A stretch of 64,000 nucleotides of DNA from Simmondsia chinensis (lineage: Eukaryota > Streptophyta > Magnoliopsida > Caryophyllales > Simmondsiaceae). The notes beneath the pieces are model-generated. The model saw nothing but the letters and a program-made list of their open reading frames with translations, was not told the DNA's origin and ran no database searches. The stretch covers positions 21,885,387 through 21,949,386 of the forward strand of contig JAGTTD010000014.1 in assembly GCA_018398585.1 (NCBI GenBank). Direction: 5' to 3'. Positions 43,863 through 56,080 of the stretch are shown piece after piece. Within the stretch, counting starts at the first letter, position 1. Each line of letters opens with the position of its first letter. The position numbers were made by a program, and so were the translations under genes.

Positions 43863-43990
43863 TAATGAGGTTTTAGTAGCTAGTTTTGATTTCATAAGAA
43901 CTCTTTTCATCATTGGGGTTATATTAATGGACTTGCTCTCAAATTGTAGGGATCGAGGTTTGATGGATTTTAGGATAAATTGGTACTCTA
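43863..43990 (+). repeat. Dispersed repeat, single copy
   Basis: Contains ATGAGGTTTTAG, ACTCTTTTCATCATTGGGG and GGACTTGCTCTCAAATTGTA. The same sequence occurs twice in tandem at 60962-61200. Confidence 0.65.
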
Positions 43991-44002
43991 CAATCATATA
44001 TA

Positions 44003-44032
44003 ACTAGGTTTCTTCCCGTGCGATGCACGAGT
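44003..44032 (-). mobile_element. Helitron-like 3' end
   Basis: The minus strand reads a hairpin CGTGC-ATC-GCACG, GGGAAGAAAC and the terminal CTAGT, followed by a T. This is the expected form of a Helitron 3' terminus. The matching 5' end was not established. Confidence 0.45.
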
Positions 44033-45394
44033 GGTTTTTCTTTTGTACTATATTCCATAACTATGAATTTTTGGATGAACTAAATTAGTGGTAATCTGCA
44101 AAAAATAATATTCAATGTACATAATTCGCATAGTTGTAAATTACAAAATTCTCTATTTGCAATTCAAAATTGTTGGCTAATAAGTTTGATGTTGTATCTC
44201 CTTTTATGGTGACGTCTCGAATAATGTTTGCTCGCCTACATCGAAAGTAGGTTGCAATTAGTTGTTGCGCCTTTCCTTTTAAATAGTAAAACATGTTTCC
44301 TAATTTACCTTATAATTTGATGTGTTGTAGTTGTATTTGTTTTTTGTACTTCGTGTGGTATTATTCTACTTGTATCTATTTATCAAATAATAGCATTCTT
44401 CTTCCCAATAGATTGCCGTGATAAATGCAACGGCCGGGTTTGCTTTGTTGTTGCGATTTATTGGAGGTTTATGATGAATATCGGAATCCTTCCTACCTAC
44501 TTGTCTAAGTATGCGGAGAGCAAGTACTGACAATATTCCTATATGAGTGACTATCATTTTACTAATGGAACGTTTATCTTAAACTATTGTGAATTGAAAA
44601 GGAGAGCTATTGCAATTCTTTATGGTAAATATTTATATTTCTTTGTTGTTTTTCAATGACAATTGATCAGAATTCTGGATTTATATTCAAATTCTCTAAA
44701 ATCTGAAGCTTTTTTGTTGTTGAATTGGATGATTGAAAATTAATAGGATGGTTATTGTTATTGATGGTAGTAAATCTTGATTTTTTATTATATATATATA
44801 TATATATTTATATTTGGTTTTCGTTTATGCAATTGGTTAGAATTTTGGATTAATATCTACTATTGTTGTTGTTTTTAAATTTTTTTTTATTTTTATTATC
44901 TGTCATGTACTATAATTAAAGTATGTTGTCGTTGTTGGTTTTTTTTGTGTTCCTCTTATTTTGTGAAATTTCTTTTTTCATTTTGAGATATGAAATTGAT
45001 TTAAATTATGATTTTGACTTTTTTGGGGATATTAATATGTTAGTTGTTAAAATTCATTTAATATAGAGGGTCAAGAGCTTTTTTCTTAACCAAAATTTTT
45101 ACGTTTGTCATCTATCTTATATATTAAGTAGAACTTAGTCATTCATCCATATTGCTAAAAATCCTCATTCAAGCCATTCTAGAGGTTTTTTTTTTTTTTT
45201 TTTTCCAAATATTTCAACAAAAGAAAAATGAAATATCAAATCTATCTTATATCTGATCAAATCTAAATCTAATATAACCTAACATAATCCAATATACCAT
45301 TTATAAATCCTCCCCCCCCCAATTTTATTTTCACCAACTCTATATATTGATTAAAAAAAAAAACTCTCCAAACCACTATTTCCATACCCTTTTT

Positions 45395-45955
45395 CTATTT
45401 CTAATTTTTTTTTTCATCCATTAGGTTTTTGCTTTGCCATCACTGTAGGGATCTCGAGTGATTCACAATCAATAACTGCAATATAAAGGAGGTTAGTATT
45501 TCTTTTTTAATTATGCCTCTAACAAATGTATTTTTTTTTTCATGTATTGATTCTAGCAAATATAATGTTTACGCAATACTAGATCTTCTCTTCTTTAGCA
45601 TTATTTAATTTAAAATTTTTTTTTTGTTCTTTTAGTGTTATTTACTAAAATAATTTTAGTATTTCTATTTCTAATTCTAATTTTTTTTTTCATCCATTAG
45701 GTTTTCGCTTTGCTATCATTGTAGGGATCTTAAGCCTGAGCTTGATGAGTTTTATGATTCACAATCAATGACTACAATATAAAAGAGGTTAGTATTTCTT
45801 TTGTAGCTATGCCTCTAACTAATGTATTTTTTTCATGTGTTGATTCTATCGAATATAATATTTACGCAATACCGGATCTTCTTTTCTTTAGCATTATTTA
45901 ATTTTTAAAATTTTTTTGTTCTTTAAGTGTGATTTACTAAAATAATAATTTTAGT
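45395..45955 (+). repeat. Tandem duplication, unit about 270-290 bp
   Basis: Two adjacent diverged copies. Both run from CATCCATTAGGTTTT through GTAGGGATCT, ATTCACAATCAAT and TTACGCAATAC to a 'tttactaaaataat' end. The second copy has about 20 extra bases near 45735. Confidence 0.7.
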
Positions 45956-46372
45956 AAAAATAAGTTGAGTATAGATAATTATTTAGTCTTTCATTTAAAT
46001 TTTAATCTACTAATAATATGATAAATACTATTAGACTAACGATTTATATATTCTTTTTGACTATAGATAATTATTTAACATTTTTATTTTTAATTTAAAC
46101 TAACAAAATATATTTTTAGATAAAAGTTTTATATGTGTTTGAAAAATTAAATAATTATTAAATAATCGGTGTATATTTTTAAATCGCATAGAAAAAATTA
46201 TAGTATCTAGCTACATGTAACGATTAAAAATAGAAGTACATATAGAGAGATAACTTTTTTGAAGTATAGATAATTATTAATTAATTAATTAAATTTTAAA
46301 TATAAGATAATAATAAATATAATCTTAGATCATAGATAAGTTAAAGCTAATCTACTTCTAAAGACACTTTGG

Positions 46373-46855
46373 TTGCAAAATAATTATTGTATTCAGATAT
46401 TAGATATATAAAATAATATTAACAAAAATAAATGTAAAATTAGAGGTATAATTCGTTTTAAGTAAAATAATTATTACTTTTTAATTTTATTTGAGCTAAA
46501 AAAAATAAATATTGTTAGATTAACTTGTTTTTATTTTTCATTTTTTATGATTATATAATTTCTTTATTTTACTTTAAATGAATAACAAATATCATTAGAT
46601 CAAAGTTATGTGCTACAAAATAATTATTGTATTTAGGTATTAGATATATAAAATAATATTAACAGAAATATGTGTAAAATTAGAGGTATAATTCTTTTTA
46701 AGTAAAATAATTATTACTTTTTTAATTTTATTTAAGCTCAAAAATAATAAATATTATTAGATTAACTCTTTGTTATTTTTCATTTTTCATGATTATATAA
46801 TTTATTTATTTTACTTTAAATGAATGACAAATATCATTAGATCAAAGTTATATGT
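46373..46855 (+). repeat. Tandem duplication, unit about 241 bp
   Basis: Two adjacent copies, each from CAAAATAATTATTGTATT via AAATTAGAGGTATAATTC to ATCATTAGATCAAAGTTAT, about 92% alike by eye. Confidence 0.75.
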
Positions 46856-49749
46856 ATAGTAAACATTAAATAATTATATATCTATAATATTAATAAATAT
46901 TAAGTTTTATGTTAATCAAAAAAATAGTTTTATATTTTTATTGTAGTTATAGAAAAAAGTATAGTATTTATCATTATAAATTAATTTTAGCAAAAAAAAA
47001 TTGACAAATAGAATCTATAATCTATAATCTATATCTATACTGTCTATTATTGCGAAGTACCTCTTCTTCCCACGGTCCTCCACTACCTAGATCCCGCAAT
47101 TTGGTAAAGCAACTATCTTTGACTTCTCTAGCATTAAACTGATTTGCCAATTTCTGAACTTCTCAACTTTTTATTAAATCCAACAAAAATAAACCTCAAT
47201 TAATAATTAATAAGAAATTGAATACAACCACACCAATTAAATCCCAAATTAAAAATGACATAATGAGTTACACAAACGACTACATTCAAAATCAAAACCA
47301 TTCTCCCACTACACAACAAGAACAAGAACATAGCCAAACAGAACGACCACCGCTATGAGACATTGCCGGAAAAGAGCAAAAGAGCGCTGCAGCATTTTTA
47401 CAAAGGTAACAACACTTACTTATTTATAGCTTTAGATTGTGATTTTTGGCTTGAGAAGTTTGAAATTTACTGCTATAGGATCATATAAATTGAACATGAT
47501 ATTTAGTGGGTAATAAATAATTTTGTTAAATTGATGAAAAAATAGAGTCTACAAAATTCAGCAACTAATAAATATCGTCCATGCATCGCATGGGAACAAA
47601 CCAGAATCACAAAAAAGAAACAAAACAATATTACATCTATCTTATCAAAACAAATAAAAGATAATTCATATAAAATCAAAAGAAAAAGAAAAAGAAAAAG
47701 CATAACTTCAGAATTAAAGAAAAATTTAAAAACCATGGTTAAATCCTCACCTTTCATAGCACTATGGTTAAATCTTGAAAGAATAAAAAAAAGAAAAAAA
47801 CTAAATTATATTGAGAGCTAATAATAATTCCATTAACCCTTACAGTTATACAAAGAAATTCAAGGGTCAAAAAAACAAAGAAATGGACTGGTTTTTTATT
47901 CATCATTATTGCCAAGTTTTTATTCCCCTAAAATAAACCTTCAAACAACAACATACATAAGCCCCTAAAAATATGAGAACCATAATAAACCATACAAATA
48001 AATCATGCATTCTTTAATAGAGAATGCAATCAAAATTATACTACATTCATATAATAATTAAAATAAAAATAAGTATCTGTACACATTATAAATAAATAAA
48101 TATAACAACTATGTACACTTTATGATATTAATAAAAATTATGAACTATAATCTTGATAATTTTACGTATATTAACTACAAATTCAACATATTAAAATATA
48201 ACATAACTAATATAATAACATACATAATACAACAACAATCGACAACACCTTAAAAAACAATGTACAACGCATTGTAGTTAAGCTAATTGGAACTCTTTTA
48301 AAAAGTTAGAGCATCGTAAGAAAAATATAATTCAAATTTATGACTATAACTAAGGACAATATTATTCGAATATACACAGTTAACTTTAAATTTTCAATAA
48401 CATTCTATTATTACTAGGTATATAATAGTTTGCACATATATGATCAATTATTATTAAAAGGATTTCATAAACGTAAGATAGTAATAACTTAATTTGTTGT
48501 TATTTATTGAAAAATTGAAATTTTCAAAAGTAAATACATAAAAGAAGCAAATACATCATATTTATCTTACTGATTCTATCATAGCCAGGTTTCCCTACTC
48601 CATGAGCCTTCGAGACAAAACCTAGAATATTGAGTGAACAATCTTCTAATTGGCCATTTAGATTTTTTATTTTTATCAAATTTATTCAATGCATTAAAGA
48701 AAATAATTAAAGTATCGTGATCAATACATAAAAAGGATAAAATAAATACAGTTAAACCCCTATAAATTAATACCCTTATGAACCATCAAAAATTATTAAT
48801 TACTAGATATATTATTTAACACATTGGTTCCAAGTCAAGACCGGCCAAAAATATTATTTAATTTTAGTTATTAATTTATCGAGTATTAAATTATCAAGGT
48901 TATACTGTACAACTCACAAAAATTAAAATGATAAAGAAAAAGAGCAACATAACATTAATGACAAGAAACGGGAGAAAGATACAGAATTATAAGGTATTGA
49001 TGACATTTATTAAAACATTTGAAAGAAATAAACAGAAACTCTAATTGATATAAAAAAAGATTAAAATATAAAAAATTATTATATGCGCACCAACTGAAAA
49101 AAAGAGCATGAAATTATCAACAAAAAAAAAAAGAAAAGAAAAGAAAAGAAGAACATAGAAAGAGAAAATGTATAAAAATAAATATGTAAATGCAACAAAA
49201 AAACCAAAAATGAAAAAAATAAATATGTAAGAATATCAGCAACAACAAAAGGTAAGAATATCTATAATTAGTGTAAAGAAAATGAAAAAAGAATAAAAAT
49301 CATAGATGACATTTACTAAAATAAATTAATGATAAAGATACAAATAAAAATGATGAAAAATAAACAAATACAAACATAAATCACAAAATGATGTAAAAAG
49401 AGAAAAAATAAAAATAAAAAATACATACTACTGAAAGCATTTGCTTAAGGGAATGAAAGAAAATACAAAACTAATAGACAAATATTCAATTATGAAATTG
49501 AACAAAGCCAATTGTTAAAAGCTAAAAGAATTCAACAATAACTAACAAGAGTCATGATCACTGAAGGAAAAGGGCAATGAACACCATAAATTGTCTTATA
49601 TCAGCTAAGATTATTGCAAAAAATTTCAAACCAATAAAATTGATTCGAAGATAGATACAAATGACAACAAAATACTACTAACACTAATAAATCAAATCAG
49701 CTCATTATTTCACTCAAAAAAAATATCAAACTAACAACACTATTCTACC

Positions 49750-49870
49750 ACATATATGGCCAAAACCCACAGCATAAAGTGGTCATCTATACCACATTCT
49801 TTAAGTTAAGAACATCCAAATATTTTTTGTTTGAATAATAACAAAATATAATTATTATATAGAAATAAAT
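49750..49870 (+). repeat. 121-bp direct repeat at left edge of gypsy D
   Basis: Nearly identical (one difference seen) to 57583-57703 on the other side of the element. Runs from ACATATATGGCC to ATATAGAAATAAAT. Confidence 0.85.
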
Positions 49871-49873
49871 ATT

Positions 49874-51380
49874 CTTTAGGTAACGCCCCCAAAACGTTAT
49901 ACCGAATAGGCTTAAGTTAAAAGGGCACTACACGGCCGTACTATGATGTAGTCCCACATCATAGTACGAAGCCCAAAAACTTACAAACTAAAACATTCTC
50001 AAAAATTCATAATAAATAGCGGCTCGTCTACACTACATCAAAACTAATCAAATATAGAAGAGTCCAATAGCGCGGAAGCTCAAATTACAATGTCTCATAT
50101 ATTCTATAGTATTCTACTACAAATTTCATTTACTACTTAAACTACCCAAGATAACTAATTCTCGAGGTTGGGAGCTGCTCCGCCTTTTCTTCCTTCAGGA
50201 ATGTGCCATGACTTACTAATCTGGAAAATAAATTAATTGGGTGAGCAAACAACGAGCTCAGCAAGTATACCGTACACCCTACCCGGATCAGGCATATTAT
50301 TTAAAACAAATAGAATTCCAATCGAAGCCAGTTAAAATCATTTTATCAGAAAAATTCCCATTTTGGTAGCACATATCTCTCGTTTACAAGAGCTCTTTTG
50401 ATAAAACTTACAGATGAAACGAAAACTACGGCCGGTATTATTCCCGCGACAGGGTCGAAATCGACGTTCACATTTCACATATTCGAACCGGTTCTAAGTC
50501 GACAGATCCGCTAGGATCGAACATAGATCTATGTGCCGGTATTATTCCCGCGACAGGGTCACAGATCAACTTTCACATTTTCACATTTCGCATTTTATCG
50601 TCGATAGACCCCGGAGGGTCAGCGTAGTTATCTGTAAGCTCTTCCCATAAAATCTTTTAATTCAAATAGCAAGTTCACAATAGTTCCTTTCGCATACTCA
50701 CAAGTATAATTTATTTCAAGATTCACATGTTTAAACATCAATTCAATGTATAAATCAGTATAATTCAAACTACATTTTAACACATCAAACAATAGTTGGA
50801 ATTACATATTTAAACAACAAATCAACGTATAAATCGGTACATGTTAAATCAAAAGAGTATAAATCACACAATTAGCCAAATATATATTTGCCTGAACCTA
50901 CTTTAACAAAATAATAAACCATTCAAATATAAGATCACATATAAACCCTTAAAAATCAGATTTTTCGTATATAAACAAGTAGGGGGAGTGGTATACTTAC
51001 CTTTACTAACGTTTAATCCAAAAGTTGAACTCCTATTACGGGTTGGCGTCGGATCCTATCAAGCGAGAATCGAAATTTAGGGTTTGACGAAAAAAAAAGA
51101 GAGAGAGAACGAGAGAGAGAGAGAGAGGCACAGGGGAGAGGGAGAGTTTTGAGAGGGTTTTGGGAGGGGGGTCTTCACGGGCCCCCTTCCTTTCCTTTTT
51201 TTTTTTTTGTTTTTATATATATATATATATACACCTTTACCTATTTTTATTACTTTAATACTACTAATGGACTCCTTTCTGATAATTAATTCATTAATTC
51301 ATTTATAATCCAATCGAAATAATAGCGAATTTTAATCGTATTATAATACCTAGCCTAATTTAATTAGACTGTGTATTACA
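49874..51380 (-). repeat. Gypsy D 3' LTR
   Basis: 1507 bp, ending GTGTATTACA beside the polypurine tract on the minus strand (AAGGAGGTGAGGA at 51381-51394). It includes a GA microsatellite at 51100-51126 and a pair of tandem CCGGTATTATTCCCGCGACA segments near 50430-50560. Confidence 0.9.
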
Positions 51381-51383
51381 TCC

Positions 51384-52496
51384 TCACCTCCTTAAACAAA
51401 AGTTTCGTCCTCGAAACTCACCTTCGTTTTCGAATAATTCTGGGTATTTGCTTCTCATCTCTTCTTCGGTCTCCCACGTTGCTTCCCTAGGAGTATGATT
51501 ACTCCATTGGATTTTGACATATGGGATCACTCTATGCCTCAACTTTTGCTTTTTTCGGTCGACTATGCGAACTGGAGGCTCTACATAAGTCAAATCTTTT
51601 CGCACTTGCAACGGTTCATGTCGTATCACATGACAAGGATCCGAGATATACTTCCTCAATTGAGAAACATGAAATACATTATGTATTCTAGACAGTTCCG
51701 GCGGTAAGGCTACTCTGTAAGCCACGTCTTCAACTTTCGCCAAAATTTCAAATGGTCCTACAAATCGAGGGCTTAATTTACCCCCTTTTCCAAATCTCAT
51801 CACACCTCTGGTTGGGGATACCTTTAGGTAGACATGTTCACCTACTGAAAACTCCAACGGTCTTCTTCGTTTGTCTGCCCAACTCTTTTGCCTATCTTGG
51901 CTTATCTTCATTCTATCTCTGATCAGTCTGACCTTCTCTTCAGCATCCTGTACAATCTCAGGACCTAACAGTTTTCTTTCTCCAACGTCGTTCCAAAACA
52001 AAGGAGTTCTGTATCTCCGCCCATACAAAGCTTCATATGGTGCCATCCCAATACTAGAATGGTAACTGTTGTTATAGGCAAATTCTATCAAACTCATGTA
52101 GTTATCCCAACTACCTCCGAAATCTATAACACAAGCACGCAGCATGTCCTCTAATGTCTGAATAGTCCTCTCAGTCTGCCCATCTGTCTGAGGATGATAA
52201 GCAGTACTCAAACTCAGTTTAGTTCCCAAAGCTTTCTGCAGACTCTCCCAAAATCTAGACACAAACCTCCGGTCTCTGTCAGAAACAATTTCGCTTGGCA
52301 CACCATGCAACCGCAGCACAACATCAATGTACAATTCTGCCAATTTATCTAGTGGAGCACCAAACCTAATAGGAAGAAAATGTCCACTCTTACTAAGTCT
52401 ATCCACAATGACCCAAATCGCATCATTCTTCCTTACTGTCCTCGATAGGCCAACAACAAAGTCCATAGAAATTCGATCCCACTTCCATTCAGGCAC
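51384..52496 (-). CDS. Gypsy D integrase core and chromodomain
   Basis: An open frame of 370 codons. It begins at the integrase core (MPEWKWDRISMDFVVGLSR, first Asp), then SDRDRRF (second Asp) and HPQTDGQTERTIQTLEDML (Glu). The GPFEI and HNVFHVSQLRKY blocks of the C-terminal integrase domain follow. The chromodomain lies at about residues 305-357 (VKIQWSNHTPREATWETEEE). In chromoviruses this domain is thought to guide insertion to chromatin with certain histone marks. The natural polyprotein continues upstream, and a stop near 52540 separates the zinc-binding part. Confidence 0.9.
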   Translation of the reverse strand: MPEWKWDRISMDFVVGLSRTVRKNDAIWVIVDRLSKSGHFLPIRFGAPLDKLAELYIDVVLRLHGVPSEIVSDRDRRFVSRFWESLQKALGTKLSLSTAYHPQTDGQTERTIQTLEDMLRACVIDFGGSWDNYMSLIEFAYNNSYHSSIGMAPYEALYGRRYRTPLFWNDVGERKLLGPEIVQDAEEKVRLIRDRMKISQDRQKSWADKRRRPLEFSVGEHVYLKVSPTRGVMRFGKGGKLSPRFVGPFEILAKVEDVAYRVALPPELSRIHNVFHVSQLRKYISDPCHVIRHEPLQVRKDLTYVEPPVRIVDRKKQKLRHRVIPYVKIQWSNHTPREATWETEEEMRSKYPELFENEGEFRGRNFCLRR

Positions 52497-52544
52497 TTCT
52501 AAGGACTGTAGAAATCCACCAGGCTTTTGGTGCTCGGCTTTTAC

Positions 52545-53093
52545 TTATTGACAGATCAAGCACTTAGCCATAAACTCAGCAATATCTCGCTTCATGTCTC
52601 TCCACCAGAAGCAGCTTTTCATGTCTCGATACATCTTCGTGCCTCCAGGATGTACCGAAAAGCGGGAACTGTGTGCTTCTTCCATGATTTCCCTCTTAAT
52701 TGTTGGATCATCAGGTACACATAACCTATCTCCAAAGTACAATGCTCCGTCACCATGCAGTGTGAAGTCTGAAGATTCTCCATTGGTCACCTTACTTTTC
52801 ATCTTCATCAAAAACGAGTCATGTTGCCGCATAGCCTTGATCTTTTCCAGTAATGACGGTTGTGCAACCAGATTGGCTAAAACACCGCCCTTTTTATCAT
52901 GAATGCACATTTCAATTTGCATTTCCTCCAAGTCCCTAAGTAGCTTAGGCTGGGAAGGGATCAAGGCAGCTAAATTGCCCACTGATTTCCTGCTCAGTGC
53001 ATCTGCAACTACATTTGCTTTTCCAGGATGGTAATTAATAGTCACATCATAGTCTTTAATCAATTCCAACCATCTCCTCTGCCTCAAGTTCAA
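52545..53093 (-). pseudogene. Gypsy D RNase H end and integrase zinc domain
   Basis: The frame starts MNLRQRRWLELIKDYD, then NYHPGKANVVADALSRKS, the standard junction of RNase H with the connector. It ends with the HHCC zinc part (EEAHSSRFSVHPGGTKMYRD, CFWWRDMKRDIAEFMAKC) at a stop where family members continue with the second Cys pair and the core. Confidence 0.85.
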
Positions 53094-53099
53094 CTCTTT

Positions 53100-53333
53100 C
53101 TAAGTAAACAAGTATTTCAAGCTTTTGTGGTCTGTATAAATTTGGCAAGGTCCTCCATAAAGGTAATGTCTCCAAATCTTTAAAGCAAATATCACTGCTG
53201 CCAACTCTAGGTCGTGCGTTGGATAATTCTTTTCATGCAGCTTTAATTGTCGGGACGCATAGGCTATCACCTTCTCATTCTGCATTAGCACACAACCTAG
53301 CCCTTTCTTCGAAGCGTCACTGTAACTGACCAA
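53100..53333 (-). pseudogene. Gypsy D RNase H
   Basis: Reads [16 protein letters not shown] (the first catalytic Asp), [20 protein letters not shown] (Glu and following) and [14 protein letters not shown] one-base shift at 53297-53333 breaks it from RT, and a stop at 53100 from the next part. Confidence 0.85.
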
Positions 53334-54151
53334 GTTACCTCATCAGTAGGTAATGCAAGTACAGGAGCAGACACTAACCTCTTTTTCATCTCCTGAAAGC
53401 TTCTTTCACACTCATCTGTCCACACGAACTTCACTCCTTTTTGAGTCAATCGGGTGAGAGGAAGTGCAATTCGCGAAAATCCCTCAATGAATCTTCTGTA
53501 GTAACCAGCCAGTCCCAAGAAGCTTCTAATCTTTGTTGCAGTTGTGGGGGGATTCCACTCCAATACCGCTTCAACCTTCCTTGGATCCACTGAGATCCCA
53601 TCTTTAGATATCACATGGCCTAAGAATGCCACTCTGTCAAGCCAAAACTCACACTTACTCAACTTGGCATACAATTGATGCTCTTGTAGGGTTTGCAATA
53701 CCATTTTCAGATGTTGTTCGTGCTCCTCCCTACTCTTACAGTAGATCAGTATGTCATCGATGAATACAACTACAAATCGATCCAGGTACTATCGAAACAC
53801 CCTGTTCATCAAATCCATGAAAGCAGCAGGTGCATTCGTTAGCCCAAACGGCATAACTAAGAATTCATAATGGCCATACCTGGTTCAAAAAGCAGTCTTA
53901 GCCACATCCTTCTCTTTGATCTTTAGCTGATGATAACCAGATCGTAGGTTAATCTTAGAAAAGACCTTTGCACCTTGAAGTTGATCAAACAAGTCATCAA
54001 TTCGGGGCAAGGGATACTTATTCTTAACCGTCACCTTGTTCAGTTCTCTGTAGTCAATGCATAACCTCATACTGCCATCCTTCTTCTTCACAAACAATAC
54101 TGGAGTGCCCCAAGGTGAGACACTAGGTCGGATGAAGCCTTTATCTAACAA
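53297..54151 (-). pseudogene. Gypsy D reverse transcriptase
   Basis: 53885-54151 has [20 protein letters not shown] and [16 protein letters not shown]. 53704-53884, broken by a stop, contains [12 protein letters not shown] and the catalytic FIDDIL. 53297-53704 covers the thumb ([37 protein letters not shown]). All active-site residues can be seen, but two stops and a shift break the frame. Confidence 0.9.
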
Positions 54152-54154
54152 TTC

Positions 54155-55992
54155 CTAGAGTTGCACCTTCAATTCTCGTAGTTCAGAAGGAGCCATTCTA
54201 TAAGGGGCTTTGGATATGGGTCCACTGCCAGGTACTAGATCAATTTCAAACTCGATTTCCCTCCTTGGAGGCAAACCATGCAGGTCTTCTGGAAAGACCT
54301 TAGGAAATTCCCTGACAATGGGAATGTCATTTAACTTCACATCGTCCCTCCTACTGTCAAATACATGGCAAAGGAATCCTCGACACCCTTTCCTTAGGGA
54401 CCTTCTAGCATTTAGAGCTGAAATCATCCTACTAGAAGTCTTAGAGTCTTCACTTCCCATAGGAGGATTTAACCCGTCCCCATGATAAGCAAACTCTGGT
54501 TGGTCAGGAATCTGAAATACAACCCTTTTTTCAAAACAATCTAAATGTGCGTGATAAGAAGACAGCCAATTGATCCCTAGAATCACATCAAAATCCTCCA
54601 TATCTAGGAGTACTAAATCTGCCACTAACTCCATATCACCTATTCTAATCACACACTTTTCACACACAAGATCAGCAAGCACATCATACCCCAGCGGGGT
54701 TGCAACACAAAAGGGCTCATCTAGCAGTTTCGGCTCACAAGTTAACTTAGGGGCAAATTTCTTAGCCACAAAGCAATGAGAGGCCCCGGTGTCAAATAAT
54801 GCATGCGCACTAGTAGAATTAATAGGAAGGGTACCTGTCACCACACGGTCACTAGCAGTCTCGTCCTTCTGAATCATAGCAAACATTCTGGCATTACCCC
54901 GAGGTCCCTGTCTGTCCTCACTGCCTCTATTCTTAGAACCATTCTTGAGGGGACAATCACGAGCTATGTGTCCCTTCTCTTTACACTCAAAGCACACCCC
55001 TAACTTTCTGTAGCACTCACCGGAATGGTCCTTGCCACAAGGCTCGCATTTTCTGAACCTAGTGGTTGAGCTCCCCGGATTCTTCGTATGAAACTTTTTG
55101 CCATTGCCACTAGATCGGTTGGGCTTCCCTCCCTGAAACATGCCATCTGATAGCCTTTTCTTAGCAGCATGCTCCTGTTCTTCCGACTTTAAATCCGCTT
55201 CCACCTTCAATGCACGTTCAAGGACCTCCTTGTATTCCCTGAAAATGACACTTGATAGACGCCTTCTAATGCGAGGAAGCAGTCCCCTTTCAAATCTGTT
55301 TGCTTTACTAGTCTCAGACGCCATGATGCTTGGGCAGAAACGTCCCACTTCATGAAATTTATTGGCATACTGCAATACTGTCATCTGTTCTCCCTGTTTT
55401 AGCTCGTAGAATTCATTTTCTTTCGTCATTAAAGAGCTTCAGGGAAGAACTGGTTGTAGAAGACCTCCTTAAACTCCACCCAATCCAACGGCCCAGTAAC
55501 ATTCTGGTATGCTACCTTGATTGTAGCCCACCAGAACTCCGCATTCCCCTTAAGAAAAGGGGTGGCTACTCGAACCTTATCATCATCAGCAATTGACATT
55601 GCTCCGAACAAGGTCTCTATCTCCCGTATCCATTTCTCGGCTTCTAGAGGGTCATCTGCTCCTTCAAAACTTGGGGCCCTCATCTTTGACAACCTTTCGA
55701 ACGGTGTCTCTTCACCACGTTGAGTAATAAGAGGCACAGCTTGGAGTTATTGTTGATGTTGCAAGAGGTTAACCATGAGCTGGTGCATTGTTGCAACATC
55801 GAACTGATTAGAGGAGCCGCCTGAATTCTGGGCGTTTTGACCAGTGGGTCCATTTAACAGTTGAGCACGCTCCTCTTCAGGGTGCCCCTCAGTTGGGGGT
55901 GGAGCCCTGCCCTTTCCCCTCAGGGTTCTCTTTCTCTTTAAGGATGATGATGCTTTACTCTTATCACCCATCTGCTCCTGAGCCCAGATCAC
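54155..55992 (-). pseudogene. Gypsy D gag and protease
   Basis: 55747-55992 starts MIWAQEQMGDKSKASS. 55429-55737 has the gag core RAPSFEGADDPLEAEKWIRE and FWWATIKVAYQ. 54155-55429 continues with LQYANKFHEVGRFCPSIMA, the zinc knuckle CFECKEKGHIARDC and the protease site ALFDTGASHCFV. It ends in the RT lead-in (REIEFEIDLVPGSGPISKAP). Two breaks (55429, 55740) lie in gag, and a stop at 54155 before RT. Confidence 0.9.
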
Positions 55993-56068
55993 ACAAGAAT
56001 AAGTTATTTTATTTTTATAATTATTATTATTTTCTTTTTCTTTTTTTTCCCAAGAGTTTATAATCTGG

Positions 56069-56080
56069 GCTCTGATACCA
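56069..56080 (-). other. Gypsy D primer-binding site (initiator Met-tRNA)
   Basis: TGGTATCAGAGC on the minus strand, directly beside the 5' LTR. Confidence 0.9.

Larger units (their letters stand above)
44033..49749. other. AT-rich noncoding DNA with tandem duplications
   Basis: No gene recognised, and the short ORFs are low-complexity. It holds two tandem duplications (listed separately), a TA run at 44791-44808 and long A/T runs. A + strand 5'-Helitron-like start A|TCTATCTTATATATTAA lies at 45111, and a TCTATACTGTCTATTATT at about 47035. A GGGAACAAACC stretch after a CCATGC/GCATGG hairpin at 47579-47597 resembles a Helitron 3' part. Together these suggest old Helitrons, without firm borders. 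Confidence 0.4.

Noticed and set aside
49869..49873. A 5-bp target duplication ATAT(T/A) for gypsy D
   Set aside because: The flanks are AT-rich and agree in only four of five bases depending on how the LTR end is set. The 121-bp repeat is the stronger signal.
54210..55723. Plus-strand ORFs inside gypsy D
   Set aside because: They are shadows of the gag-protease frame on the other strand.
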